64,000 nt of DNA, taken from assembly GCA_001465935.1 (NCBI GenBank), contig LNKV01000002.1:620001-684000 (forward strand), written 5' to 3'. The notes under the pieces were generated by a model. The model was not told where the DNA came from and made no database searches. It saw only the letters and a list, made by a program, of their open reading frames with translations. This document shows, one piece after another, positions 1 through 11,730 of this stretch (positions are counted from its first letter, which is position 1; the number at the start of each line of letters is the position of its first letter). The stretch comes from Clarireedia homoeocarpa (Eukaryota; Ascomycota; Leotiomycetes; Helotiales; Rutstroemiaceae). Both the position numbers and the translations under genes were made by a program.

Positions 1-1304
1 CGTTGCGAACCACTAGCTTCAGAGGTTGATGTGCTTGGCTTGGCGGGCTCAACGGGATGAAGCTTCGCTTCTTCAGCATTGCGCTTCGCCTTCTCTTGAA
101 TTTCTTTTTGCTTCGCAGGATCCTTGGCAATAATAGGAACAAGATCTTGAGGTACTGGAGTGGATAACTTGAAATCATTCGCAAACTTCTTGAGATCATT
201 CAGCTTCACTAGCTTGTCGTTCTTAGCCTTGGTGATACGGAGCTGGTTCACATTGTTCCTTTGATGAGCGGCGAAGCTCTTGAAGGCTTTCGCGACATCA
301 TTCTCGACAGTAGCAGTGGCATTCGGTCCACCACCAGTGGCTTTCACTTGGGAAGGTTCTGTACGGCTCGTTGAGGAGGATGTAGCCTTGGTTTCGGGTT
401 TGACGTCAGGTTTCACCTCAGGAGCAGGCGTGCTGCTTGGTTCGACTGCAGTGGGTGGGGTAGCAGCCTCCGGCTTCGGCTGTTTCGCTGCTGGTGCAGG
501 TGCAGGCGTTGCTGCTGCCGGCTTAGCCTTTTCGGTAGGTTTATCAGTCGTAGCCTTGTCTGCGGGTGCCAACCGCGAAGTGATGATAGCGGGATCAACT
601 GGAGCGCCACGTCTAGCCGGAGGTTGATACTTATCCTTGGATGATGTAAGGGGCGGGAAGTCCTGTCTGCGAACACCACTGTACCTGCAAAAACGTCAGC
701 AGCTATTTCTAGATAACCCGTGTTGATGGCTCACTTGTCTTCTTCGTCCATCCCATTTTCATTTGGTCCTGTGTGATCTGCGATGCGCTCCTCCGCAACA
801 TGAGAGTTCATAGCTTGACTGCGCTCAATTTCTCTTGCCTTCTTATCCGCCTCGGCCACTCTCTGCTTGTACAAAGGATGGCTCTTATCAATAGTTGTGG
901 TGTAGATGTTCTCGTCGTAATCAGTCTTCACACCAAAACGGCGTTCGTTCTCTGCAAATTGATCCCAAGGAACGGCTCCGCCTCGTCCGGCAGATTCGAG
1001 GGAACCATCAATTTCTTCAGGTTTATCGGGAACCCAGCGCTGAAGAACACGTTCTGTCTGACCTCTGCTACCAGAAATTGCGCTGTCCGTGCGAAAGCCG
1101 CTCGAATTACCTGAGTAGATTAGGACTTGCACCTTAACATGTTGAAGGTATGATAAGAAATAACCAACCGTTCTGCGATCTACCCATGCCTGATCCGCGG
1201 GAATCCCCGATCTCTTTTCTCGGCGGCGCCATATTCGATTGTTGATTTCTGTACTTAGTTCCACCGTTTGTGAGATCGTTGCCTTTCTTTCCTGGTTGTA
1301 CCAT
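1..1304 (-). CDS. Pbp1/ataxin-2-like protein with LsmAD domain (3' end outside window)
   Basis: Partial gene, exons 1304-1184, 1110-735 and 684-1 (running off the window). Both junctions have GT/AG ends and keep phase. Exon 2 carries an LsmAD region: the stretch WDQFAENERRFGVKTDYDEN, then YTTTIDKSHP and repeated basic/acidic helices, which is typical of ataxin-2 and yeast Pbp1. Exon 3 is Pro/Ala/Lys rich and then holds a helical segment (FKSFAAHQRNNVNQLRI). The family binds poly(A)-binding protein and acts in mRNA metabolism and stress granules. The N-terminus is about 40 low-complexity residues that splice straight into GNSSGFRTD, the segment that normally follows the Lsm domain, and no Lsm domain is visible. 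The start at 1304 was chosen because an in-frame stop lies just upstream; an internal ATG at 1232 is possible. Confidence 0.8.
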
Positions 1305-2094
1305 ATTCAACAAATGATGATCGATTAGATATCAAGCTACGTCCAACTTGCAGTCTAGCCGTGGGCGATCAAGTCGAATAGATATCTGGAGAGTGACTCT
1401 GTCAGTGACGTTTCGAAGGTGGTGAGAAACCCAAAGGTGGACATGAAAGAACCCGTTCACCAGGTTGTGGCACACACCACACCACACGCACACACCATGA
1501 ATGCGCGGCGCTACCTCAACAAGTATATCCAATCGATGAAATTGGGGATGGAGGGGTAGACGTGGGTGAACAGCTGGAGGAGTCAACAAGGACGTACCGC
1601 TTAAACAATATCTTCAGCACACTCTTCTTTTGAACTTGGATAAATCGCGCCAATTTGTGTGCGTCAGGGCTGGAAGATTCGTGACGAATCTATCGCCAAA
1701 AGGGAACTGTCCCACGTCGAAGGAAAAGTGTCTAACAAAAAAGGAATGAGATTAGCATATATGCAATGCCATGCACAAATGTAGAATAGGAATTGTGATG
1801 TCGTTGTTGGGTTGCGAAAGCACCGAGCTTAATTCTCACAACTGTGTCAAAAAGAGGCTGGGTGGTTAGGACAATTTGTCTCACCTCGGATAGAAGAAGA
1901 ACTTGTAAATTTGTTGTTTTTAAAAAAGAGACCTCCACTACTCTCTCTCCTCTCACAATTACTGGGGAAACGTACAATATGTCGTGAATGCCAGTAGTAT
2001 GGGAGGGCGTTTGAGAAATCTCGTGGATCCTCTGGAGTTAAGAAGAGGGGAAATTATCGGAAAATCTGGAGGGAGGTAGGATTTGGAAGGTTCA

Positions 2095-2155
2095 AGGTAA
2101 GGTAAGGTCAGGTCAGGTCAGGTAAGGTCAGGTAAGGTAAGGTAAGGTAAAGTAA
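2095..2155. repeat. GGTAA/GGTCA pentanucleotide repeat
   Basis: About twelve head-to-tail copies of a five-base unit alternating between GGTAA and GGTCA, followed by diverged AGTAA units. This is a minisatellite-like tract in non-coding DNA. Confidence 0.9.
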
Positions 2156-2434
2156 AGTCGAGCGGAAGTTTTGAATGATGCAAGCAAGCGAATGGATGGG
2201 GATTGGCGTGTCCTATCTTGCTGCTGTGCGAATTTGTGGACAAGCTCTAGGCTTTCTTTTTTCTCTCTTTTTCCAGAAACGAACAAGAAAGGGCCAGATT
2301 ATCAGAAGAGACAATAGAATCCTCGTGGGAGACTCGTGAAATACTAAGCAGGGTGGGTAAATGTGGTAGGTAAGAGGAGATGGGGTTTGCATGTAAACAC
2401 CGCAGAAAGAATAGAATTTTGTGTGGAATACGAA

Positions 2435-2475
2435 GCAGTCCTCTGCAGTCCTCTGCAGTCCTCCGCAGTCCTCTG
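2435..2475. repeat. Ten-base repeat (GCAGTCCTCT), 4 copies
   Basis: Four consecutive copies of GCAGTCCTCT, the third with one substitution (CCTCC). Confidence 0.9.
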
Positions 2476-2682
2476 GAATATCTTAAAACCGATCAGATTC
2501 GAGTCTTATGTTGGCGTCGGCCCGTGTACCCCTCGACAGAAGGATGAGAAAGTAGCTGTTTAATGGGGGTTGAAGATGGAAAGGATCTGAGGAAACAAGA
2601 ACAGAAATTCGGATGGATGTATACCAGGTATATCCAGTTCTAGGTAGAAGGTAGGTAGGAAGACGGGATGGGTGGTGGAAGA

Positions 2683-2858
2683 GTGAGAGGTGAGAGGTGA
2701 GAGGTGAGAGGTGGAGAGGTGGAGAGAGAGGTGGAGAGGTGGAGAGGTGGAGAGGTGAGAGGTGACAGGTGAGAGACGAGAGACGAGAGACGGGAGACGG
2801 GAGACGGGAAACGGGAGACGAGAGACGAGAGACGGGAGACGAGAGACGAGAGACGAGG
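2683..2858. repeat. Purine-rich GAGAGGT / GAGACGA tandem tract
   Basis: About 175 bases of purine-rich repeats. The first half is built of GTGAGAG and GTGGAGAG units, and the second half changes to GAGACGA/GAGACGG units. It is strongly strand-asymmetric (almost no C or T runs), so slippage or triplex-like structure is possible. It opens a short spurious reading frame of repeated Arg/Glu/Thr that I do not regard as a gene. Confidence 0.9.
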
Positions 2859-3305
2859 GTTTCGATGATAGTCGATCGACGTGTTTGCTCGACTATAAGT
2901 AGCAGAATTACGGCCGGTAAAGTGAATTACTGGTACCGTAGTTCATTAGTTACGGATCCCGTACGAGCACTAAACTACTGGCTGCTGTGCGCGCGCTGGT
3001 AGGGCAGTTTGCAGACAACAAGAAGCAAAAGGTCCTGCGGTTCCTGCTAATGTTGGCTTTGTTCTCAACCGTAAAATTCTTCTATCAAACAAGGGCCACG
3101 ACGTCGAACTTCAAGACTGAACGCTTGGGGAATTCTAGGCACTACGCAGTATACGCAGTATGGGCTGGATTTCCGAGGTTGGAGAAGAGTGGAGGATAGA
3201 ACAAAAGAAGAACGAGAAGGGCCAGGCTCGAAGACAAACGGCTCTTTCATCGAACGAACAATTGCCATGCAAGTGTTAGACGACCCTTTTGTAAGACTAT
3301 GCTAT

Positions 3306-3336
3306 GAACTACTTCGAACTACTTCGAACTACTTCG
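3306..3336. repeat. GAACTACTTC repeat, 3 copies
   Basis: Three direct copies of the ten-base unit GAACTACTTC in spacer DNA. Confidence 0.85.
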
Positions 3337-4736
3337 TGCTTGCGAACGAAGTATGCTGGACTATTCTGGATGTCGCACGGGCGCTGAGATTTAGCGCAGG
3401 GCGGACGGGAGCATTAAACCAAATGAGGATGTGGTGGGACTTTCAAGGCTCAAAATGTACTGGCAGAGACCAGGATGAAGACTACCACTCCCATAGGTGT
3501 TTCTTATGGATTAGGGGCACAGCTCCAAAGGAGGAGGGGCTAAGCAATCGATTTTCTGATGGAGGGGGAAGTGGCAGTATGGGTGATGTGAGTGAGAGGA
3601 GGAGAATGAAAAGGCTTACGAGAAGGGGCTGAGCACAGCAGAAGTGGTACAGGTAGATTCACAAAAGTGCGAATTCCCATCTCGGAAAAGGATCAGGGGA
3701 GAATAAGAACGGTCTTCTGGGTCTCTATCGGGTCACCTATACGAAGTGCAACATCCTTCCATCTCAGCATAGTCAGGCAGGGGCAGGTATCCAATTGTGT
3801 TGAGCAGAAAGAAGCCTTGTAACGATGGTACAACTCCTTGGATAGCCGCAAAGTGCGAAGGCAGGTAGACAATTAGACCTTCTTCCCCTCTTCCTCCATG
3901 CGCAGGCTTACTCGCATATAAAGGCCGGTGGAGTCTGGTGTCCTATAATTATCGAGTTCGGGCTGTGGTGAATAGTGCTATCTTATTCAGTCTCGAGGAG
4001 GAAGATAAAGAGATTGAAAGGAATTCAAGTACATATACGGAAGACGAAGACAATCAAATCAACCCACGCCACGGTCAGGCCCAGCGTGTCTTTCTCATGA
4101 TCGCCATTTACGAAATTAGTTTCCGCTTATAGGATTCAGATGTGGTCGGAATCTTGAGCCTAATTTGTGCTGCGTGCAAACAGACTTCAATCGTACACTG
4201 CAAATTTGAAGCTCCAGTTTAAATATAGCCTTATATATATTATGAGGACCAGGTAGGCGGGTACTCACGCCGTAATTGTGTCCATAGAAAGTTCTACCGC
4301 CAGACCAGGGGGTTTTCAGAAAGCAGTTGACACTGACAGGTCTCGGTCTCATCAATAACGATGCTGCACTGCACTGCACTGCACCTTGTTTGCTAGAAAT
4401 TTTCAAAGTTCCTTTTTCTTGCAGTACAAATGTGCTGGTATCTTTATTTGTAGTGAGGCCGAGGAACTGTCCAATCAAGGAATTACGTCGTCTAAATATG
4501 GTCTCCAGATCTCGGAGCACGGCTCGGGATTGAAAGGAAGGAAATTGTCACTGCCGCGCGGTATGAGATCTGCTAGTTCCGGAGCAGAGTAGGTGCCTTT
4601 CGGAACTTATTATGTGATGAAAACATCCATCTCGATGTACAACATTTCAGATAAATTTCTTTGCGCCCAAGCCGGGCTCAGTTCGACATGGTGCCACCAT
4701 CACCCTTTAGCAGGGCACTTTGCCTAGCCGTTAGCC

Positions 4737-5060
4737 TCACAAAGTCGATGCCGTCCATTCGAACGACTGTGGTCGCTTTGCCGGGTTGATGGATTTCTTG
4801 GACAAAGATACACTCTGGTACTTATTTGAGTAGCCTTCCTCCAGTTCCCAATCTTTCTTGAATAAAGTTGTGTTTGGTGAGACTACCCAAATTTCGTACA
4901 GAGCGAAGTGCAGGATACTGTTTTCGATTCCTGCCTGCCATCCTCGACGTGGTCAAAATAAAGAGGCTGGTCTGTTAATATATGGATGGTTTCGCAGAAC
5001 GCTCGGAATGTCAGGATGAAGAATACCGTAAGGGTAATCCTTGTCTGTCATACCTCCATA
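4737..5060 (-). pseudogene. Broken coding-like frame, family unknown
   Basis: On the minus strand a pyrimidine-rich acceptor-like site (TTTCTCCTAG, just upstream of 5060) opens a 108-codon frame ending in a stop at 4737. It is interrupted by one in-frame TGA at 4953-4955. The parts read like a globular protein: TDKDYPYGILHPDIPSVLRN before the stop, and WQAGIENSILHFALYEIWVV then KKDWELEEGYSNKYQSV after it. No upstream exon is clear and I do not recognise a family. An intron removing the stop cannot be excluded (a GTATTC donor and a GGCAG acceptor exist, though they change frame). Chance open frame is the alternative. Confidence 0.25.
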
Positions 5061-5715
5061 CTAGGAGAAAGAAATCGAAACCTGCACTTGCGCAGGAGTG
5101 CACCCTAGGCTGTGTGGTATCTTGATGCAGGAGAAGGATGGATGATGATTGTGAGAGACGGGGGAGAGCAGGAGGCATGCTTTGCTTCCTGGATGTATAT
5201 GGTCACATGCACGAAAGAATATGAATCTTATTCGCATTGGATGGTCTGAACCGCAGGATCATCGATTCCACCAAGCAAAACCCCCTTGTCTTGGTTTGTT
5301 CTATGAATGATTTACAACGGGTTGATATTAATGAAACGTCTGTTCTTATTGATTTAGCAGCCAACTACTTGTTTGCCTTTCTTCCCCAAAGGTCCACGGT
5401 TTCACGGACATTCTCGGCTAAACTTAGTGGATTTGTATCGTGATCTTGCCTTGCATGAACATTGCAGGTGAAGTTGCTGCTGACTCCTGCCGTATCGTAT
5501 TCTACCTATCGTATCGTATTCTCACTCACCAGCTTTGCTGTAAAGTTCTACGTTGTTTCTGAATCTTCATTATATTGGGTCTTAAACCCTTGTATCAGTC
5601 TTGCAGCCGGCAGTGAATGATTCAGAAGAGATATTTGTACATGGCAATGGTTCTTTGCTAACACAATCCCCATCTTTCGCTTTTCCTCACACGACAAACA
5701 AATTCAATCGCAGAG

Positions 5716-8700
5716 ATGCAAGCACCACAAAGACCAATGCAGAGACGTTCACCAGCTTCCGATTCTCCAGGACCACCACCAACGATATCGGCCAGAGCCA
5801 TTTCTCCAAGTTTAGGTCCGCAACCAAGAAATTCAACCGCTTCAACAAAATCCGTTCAAAGCAACCACTCTGGCAGCAGACGGCAGACTGTAAGTAGACC
5901 CAGACACGCCAGATTCCTGCTCATGCATGCGACCGACGAAAATAGTGGGCTTAATGTTAACACTGTTGTTTCCAGGGCGGCCAATCTTCAAATGCCCAAA
6001 ATGGGCAGAATCCCCCTCCATTATCACAGATAGAGAAAAGCGTAACACACCTGCTTGTCGCGACCAAACAACTCCTCGAAACCCTCACACAGTGGTCCCG
6101 GCATCAAGCGACTGATGCGCAAGTTTCCGATGTATATGTACGTTTGGGATATGAATTTAATATCGCCTGTAGGGCATTTACTGCCATAAATGTCGATACC
6201 TCCGATCTTGGTAATGTTCCGGAACTACTCCGTCATATTCTTGAATCAACGCTCAGTCAGGAAGCAAGCGTTGAGAGCTTGGAAAAGTATCTACCACGAA
6301 TTAGGGACATTATCATCAACCTGCTCCATGGCTTAAAACGTAAGCAACAAAAATTGCGACAGAAGCAAGGAAGAGATAGCTCGGGCCAAAATGCAGATGG
6401 TTCTATACCAAGGAATGGAAGTTTTAGCAGCGTTGGAAGCAATAGCACTGGACTCACAACGCTACTTGACCAAGGGCTGTCAAACAATTTCCAGGGAGAA
6501 GCAGGATCGTCGAATGAGAGAGGAAGCAAGGCACCATCTACGACGACAGACTCGTCGATACCTCCGCGAATGTCTTCAGCATCTAGTTCGTCGAATCGTA
6601 GAGGACCGCCACCTAGAGATACTTCCCGAAGCTCTCTATCCTCCGATCAGTCCACGTTATCAAGCACTACGATGCAGAATATACCCGTTCTTCTACCCTA
6701 CCCAGGAGATGAAGTTTCTGCACCCGCGCGCCCGGAGAATAACAATAACCTGAGCGCAGATAACTTTCCACCCCCTCCACCACCACCCAAACAAACAAAC
6801 GCTTTGGCAGCTTTACAGCGGGGAGGAGACCTGGAAAGGCGTGCCTCAAGACGTTATTCAGCATACCAAATCTCGAAACTTGTGGGCGCGTCTCCAAATG
6901 GCGTACCTATGCTCCCCGTTCCACAGAACTCTCCGATACCAAATAGAGGTCGAAACGATGCTCGAGAGTCTATGAGAGCTGTCCAAAATCGAGGAGATCA
7001 GCGCCATGGACGCTTGTCATCGCAGCGCCCCGGGACCAACGATCTTTCGCCGTCGCGTGTTCCAAGTAGGATTGCAGAGGAAGAGATACCAACGCTCGAA
7101 CCACCAGATCGATCACAGTCTGACGACAGTCCTGTCATCAAAACTCCTGACGACAAGCTGAGGCAGTCTTTCGTAGACTTTGATGGACCCAGTGCGACGC
7201 TGAATGGCCCACCTGCAGATGCAATTCCATCATTTGAGAATCAAAGCCCAGAAGAGGTGAAGGTTGTGGTGGAGCCTCCGCAAACTCCAGACCGCAAACT
7301 GGCTGCCAAGAAACGTGAGAGTACATCTTATGGCAGCCACGAGAGACAGTTCACACCTGAGGGATCACCACCTCCACCTGACAAGGAAATTACCATATTC
7401 TTGCAGTATAAAACCAAAGTGAAAAAGTTCGTACTTGCAGATGGCTACAAGGACTTGTCTATGGCTAGACTACAACTCGCCTTCATTGAGAAATTCGCCT
7501 GGAATACACACAACAATGGTGTAGACCTACCGGAGATATATATTCAAGATCCAGTCTCGGGCGTCCGACATGAACTTGAAGATCTCCAAGATATCAAAGA
7601 TCGCTCAGTACTGGTCTTGAACGTTGAAGTTCTGGATGAAGTAAAACGCCATATTGACGATAGTTTGGGCGGACTAAAGAAAATGGTCGAGGGTGTGAAA
7701 ACAGCCGTTGACGACCAGCAAGTCGCTTTGCAGCGAGTGTCGGACCGTCAACAGGATGCAGCGAAGGAGATGGCAAGACTTGCTGCCGCACCATCTGTCT
7801 CAGCAAGGACATCATTCATCGAAACTAGACGCATGAGTAATGGTAATAACGTGAATGCATCAAAGATTAGCAGCCAAGCAGAGTTCAGTGAAATCCAAAG
7901 CTTACGACGGGACCTTGCTGTATTGAGACAGACCTACTCCTCTTTTCAATCTGATATTCAAGGTTCCATGTCTTTGATCCGCTCCAAAGCCAGTTCTGTT
8001 AAGAGTGTAGCAGTCAAGGCTTCAATTCCAGACATCAATGGTGACTCTGGGCGTTCATATGTCAATATTGGAAAGAAGAATCTCAGTGAGGATTCTGACA
8101 AGTTGGTTGCACAAGTCGATGATCTTCAGGATATCGTAGAAGATCTTCGCAAAGATGTTGTCCAGCGGGGTGTACGACCTCTTCCCAAACAACTTGAAAC
8201 TGTGGCGAAGGACATTTCTCAGGCTACGCTAGAGTTGAAGAAGATGCAGGAGTTCCTAAAGCGCGAGAGGCCAATCTGGACAAAGATCTGGGAGAAGGAA
8301 TTAGAGACCGTTTGCAACGACCGAGAAGAGATCACCATGCAGGAAGATTTGGCAGCAGATTTACAGGACGACTTGGAGAAAGCTGCGCAAACATTCGCTT
8401 TGGTAGAGCAAGCTACCAAAGAACAACTCAAGGATGGATCACCAGGTCATGTTGGTACAGGTCGTAATCTCTCTAGAAGTCTAAACCGGTTAGATCCTAT
8501 CGATCCAGCCACCGCCAAGGAGGGTGTATTAGACGAAGTTCGTGCTTTACAACCGAACCACGAGAACCGCCTCGAGGCCATCGAACGTGCAGAGAAGTTG
8601 CGACAAAAGGAACTTGAAAGTCGACGAGGCAATGAGTTTCAGAAGGAAATCGTCAAGTTCGTGGAAGAAGGGAGATTGAGGAAATCGGGTGGGTTTGAGG

Positions 8701-8897
8701 AGGTAGAGAGGCAGAGACTGGCTAAGGATGCGAGGATTAGGAAGGAGGTCTGGGAGCGACAGAATGGTATGACGCAGGCGGATGCGGATATGGGGATTGA
8801 GGGGGAGGTTGATGATTTGGGTCCGGGGGATGAGGACATGGTTGAGGGTGATGAAGGGTTGGAAGAAGGGGAGGAAAGGGTGGAGGAGGTGGATTAA
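5716..8897 (+). CDS. BUD6: Bud6/Aip3 actin-interacting cell-polarity protein
   Basis: Two exons, 5716-5889 and 5976-8897, give 1031 residues. Donor GTAAGT, acceptor TTCCAG, phase 0. Bud6 binds actin monomers and formins at sites of polarised growth and helps nucleate actin cables. The N-terminal module is visible around residues 80-190 (IEKSVTHLLVATKQLLETLT, then a segment with DVYVRLGYEFNIACRAF). A disordered Ser/Pro-rich middle with a polyproline run (PPPPPPPK) follows at about residues 190-520. The C-terminal AIP3 domain (about 525-1020) starts at KEITIFLQYKTKVKKFVLAD and contains coiled coils. The extreme C-terminus is strongly acidic. An upstream ATG in a different frame was not used because only this start reads through the intron into the conserved N-terminal region. 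Confidence 0.92.
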
Positions 8898-9882
8898 TGA
8901 TACCATGATGGTTGTTGGGGAAGAGTAGATGGGATGGACGGAAATGGAAAAGAATGGACTTCAACCCACCGCTTGACTCATGATGAAATGGAGGATAGTC
9001 GTTTTTGAACTCTTTTTCAATATCATGCTCTTGGATGTTGGACAAGAGACGATATGACAAATGGGCGGATGGGTGGATTAAAGGAGGGTATTAGAGAACA
9101 CTTGATTGATTGTCAAGCATGTCACAATCACAATTATGTTTCATATCTCGAGAACGAGGGTGTTTCTACTTTTTTTCTTCTATTTCAGCATGGCGTTTTG
9201 GGGGAAGTCTTTTTACACACTGTTATATTCTTTGGTTGACTGGAAGGTTAATCGAAAGGTTGATTGGTTGGCATAGTTATGGTACGAATATGTAAGTATC
9301 CAAGCAAGATGAGGGGTGCATGTGGGCATATTTTGCCATTGCGCATTTCTTTTGGAGGGGAGGAGGGTGTGTGGAGGATAGGAAGGGTCGTGGATGGGTT
9401 GAAGTGGGCGAGCGCATCTGGAGGACGTATAATGGGGGAATGGTTGCGCTAGAAGGGGGCTAGAAAAGTGAAGGGCAAGTGGGTGAGGTGCTAGGGACTT
9501 TGGTGGTGGTGATGGTGGAGGTGGAGGCGGGGAGCGGCAGTGGAAGTAGAAGCGGAAGGCAAATGGATGTACACTGAATACATAGATCAATGTATTGTAG
9601 CCTATTCAAGTTAAGCCCCGTCAAATTCTCCTGGTTTCGGAATCAGTCATCTTGTTGCAAAAGAGATTTAGACCTCACGTTTCTAAACTTGGATTCCATT
9701 CTGAACAGCTACACGTGATTTCCGATAAGCATTAGCGCGACATACTTTATCACATTAGCGGGCAAAATAATTTTGAGTGGGCCCAAAATTTTTGGTTTTG
9801 CGCGAGCTGCAGAATTTATTTTGATGATATTGACAATTTTCACAATTAATTACATTCACTCTTACATTCATAGACTACCATC
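8898..9882. other. Spacer between BUD6 and HAS1
   Basis: About 1 kb with the 3' region of BUD6 and the promoter region of HAS1. A GGTGGTGATGGTGG-type stretch lies near 9.5 kb, and AT-rich sequence precedes the HAS1 start. No gene-like frame was recognised on either strand. Confidence 0.6.
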
Positions 9883-11730
9883 ATGGACTCAATTGAACTG
9901 CAAAGCAAGAAGCGCAAGAGGAAGCACGGAAAGTCGGATAAAAGTGCAGCTGCTAAACTCGAGGAGCCCGTCTTGACGAAGAATTCGGAGAAAGTAGACG
10001 AGTCGAAAAAAACCACCAAGAAAGCGAAGAAGCACCATGAAGATGAGCCTGAAGAAGAGACATTCGAGGATGAGGAGAACAATGCTGGCGATGCGGTAGA
10101 AGAATTGGCGGATAACGGAAATGAAGAAGAAGAAAAAGAGGAGGAGGAGGGTGAAGATGAAGATGAAGAGGTCAATGGCAAAGAAGTATCCGAGATTGAC
10201 GGCACCGCGCATCTTTCATTACCAACCGCAGGCGAACATGTCCAAAACTTTGCGGACTTGAAGCTTTCCGACAAGACGATGAAGGCGATTGTTGAAGATA
10301 TGAAATTCGAGAAAATGACTGAGATCCAACAACGTGGTATTCCGCCTCTCTTGGCTGGTCGAGATGTATTAGGCGCAGCGAAAACTGGTTCTGGAAAGAC
10401 TTTGGCATTCTTGATACCCGCGGTGGAAATGTTACATTCGCTCAAGTTCAAGCCAAGGAATGGAACTGGTGTTATTGTGGTTTCTCCAACCAGAGAATTG
10501 GCTTTACAGATTTTTGGGGTTGCTAGAGAACTCATGGCACATCACTCGCAAACTTACGGTATCGTTATTGGTGGGGCAAACCGAAGAGCAGAGGCAGAGA
10601 AATTGGCAAAGGGCGTCAATTTACTCATTGCTACTCCCGGGAGACTGCTTGATCATTTACAGAATACTCAAGGGTTCGTGTTTAAGAACTTGAAGGCTTT
10701 GATTATCGATGAGGCAGATCGTATTTTAGAAATTGGTTTCGAAGACGAGATGAAGCAAATCGTGAAGGTTCTTCCAAAAGATGACCGACAGACTATGTTG
10801 TTCTCTGCGACACAAACTACCAAGGTCGAGGATCTTGCGAGAATATCTTTGCGACCGGGACCGCTTTATATCAACGTCGATCATAAGAAGGAGCACAGTA
10901 CGGTGGAAGGTCTAGAACAAGGATACGTCGTCTGCGATTCCGACAAACGGTTCCTGCTACTTTTCTCCTTCCTCAAGCGCAATCTCAAGAAGAAGATCAT
11001 TGTCTTCTTCTCCAGTTGTGCGTGTGTTAAGTATCATGCTGAGCTTCTAAACTATATCGATTTACCAGTTCTTGACCTACACGGCAAGCAAAAACAACAG
11101 AAGCGCACAAACACTTTCTTTGAGTTCTGCAACGCTAAACAAGGAACCCTTATTTGCACGGATGTTGCTGCCAGAGGTCTTGATGTAAGTCTTTAACCTA
11201 TCGTCAAATGCTTCTATCAGTATCTAACATCATATTAGATCCCAGACGTAGACTGGGTAATTCAATTCGACCCCCCTGATGACCCAACTGATTATATCCA
11301 CCGTGTCGGTCGAACAGCGCGTGGCTCGAACGGTAAAGGCCGCTCTCTCCTCTTCCTCCAACCCTCCGAAGTTGGCTTCCTTACACACCTCAAAAGCGCC
11401 CGTGTTCCCGTGGTGGAATTCGATTTCCCAGCCAACAAGATCGTCAACATCCAATCCCAACTCAACAAACTCATATCACAAAACTACTATCTCAACAAGA
11501 GCGCAAAGGAAGGCTACAAGAGCTACCTGCAAGCCTACGCAAGTCATAGCTTGAGAAGCATCTTCGATGTCAACAAGTTGGATTTAGTGAAGGTTGCAAG
11601 AAGTTTTGGATTCGAGGCACCGCCGAGGGTTGATATCAGCCTTGGGGCGGGGATGAAAGATAAAAAGCAGGGGAAGAGACCTTATGGCAGTCAGCCGAGA
11701 CAGGGTGGTAATTATAAGTCTAGAAGATAG
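9883..11730 (+). CDS. HAS1: Has1-type DEAD-box ATP-dependent RNA helicase
   Basis: Two exons, 9883-11184 and 11239-11730, give 597 residues. The 54-base intron (GTAAGT ... ATTAG) falls between motif V (ARGLD) and the next residues IPDVDW. Has1 is a nucleolar helicase needed for 40S and 60S ribosomal subunit assembly. All core motifs are visible: Q-motif TEIQQRGIPPLL, motif I AAKTGSGKT (about residue 165), PTRELALQ, TPGRLLDH, DEAD at 276-279, SAT at 308-310, and HRVGRTARG in exon 2. The first 100 residues are a basic nuclear-targeting stretch followed by a very acidic Glu/Asp-rich segment. The tail is Gly/Arg/Lys rich, as in RNA helicases of this group. The C-terminal extension (SYLQAYASHSLRSIFDVNKL) matches the Has1 subfamily rather than generic DEAD-box proteins. 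Confidence 0.96.

Larger units (their letters stand above)
1305..5715. other. Long spacer between divergent genes
   Basis: About 4.4 kb between the divergent Pbp1-like and Bud6 genes. It holds simple tandem repeats (near 2.1, 2.4, 2.7-2.86 and 3.3 kb), a CTGCA-type repeat near 4.37 kb, and a broken coding-like frame at 4737-5060. The other open frames here have no recognisable domain, and I do not call them genes. The two promoters presumably lie at either end. Confidence 0.6.

Noticed and set aside
2769..3002. Open frame rich in Arg/Glu/Thr repeats
   Set aside because: It is a translation of a purine-rich tandem repeat.
3189..3632. 147-codon plus-strand frame
   Set aside because: Composition is not protein-like over its length, with no domain and no splice context.
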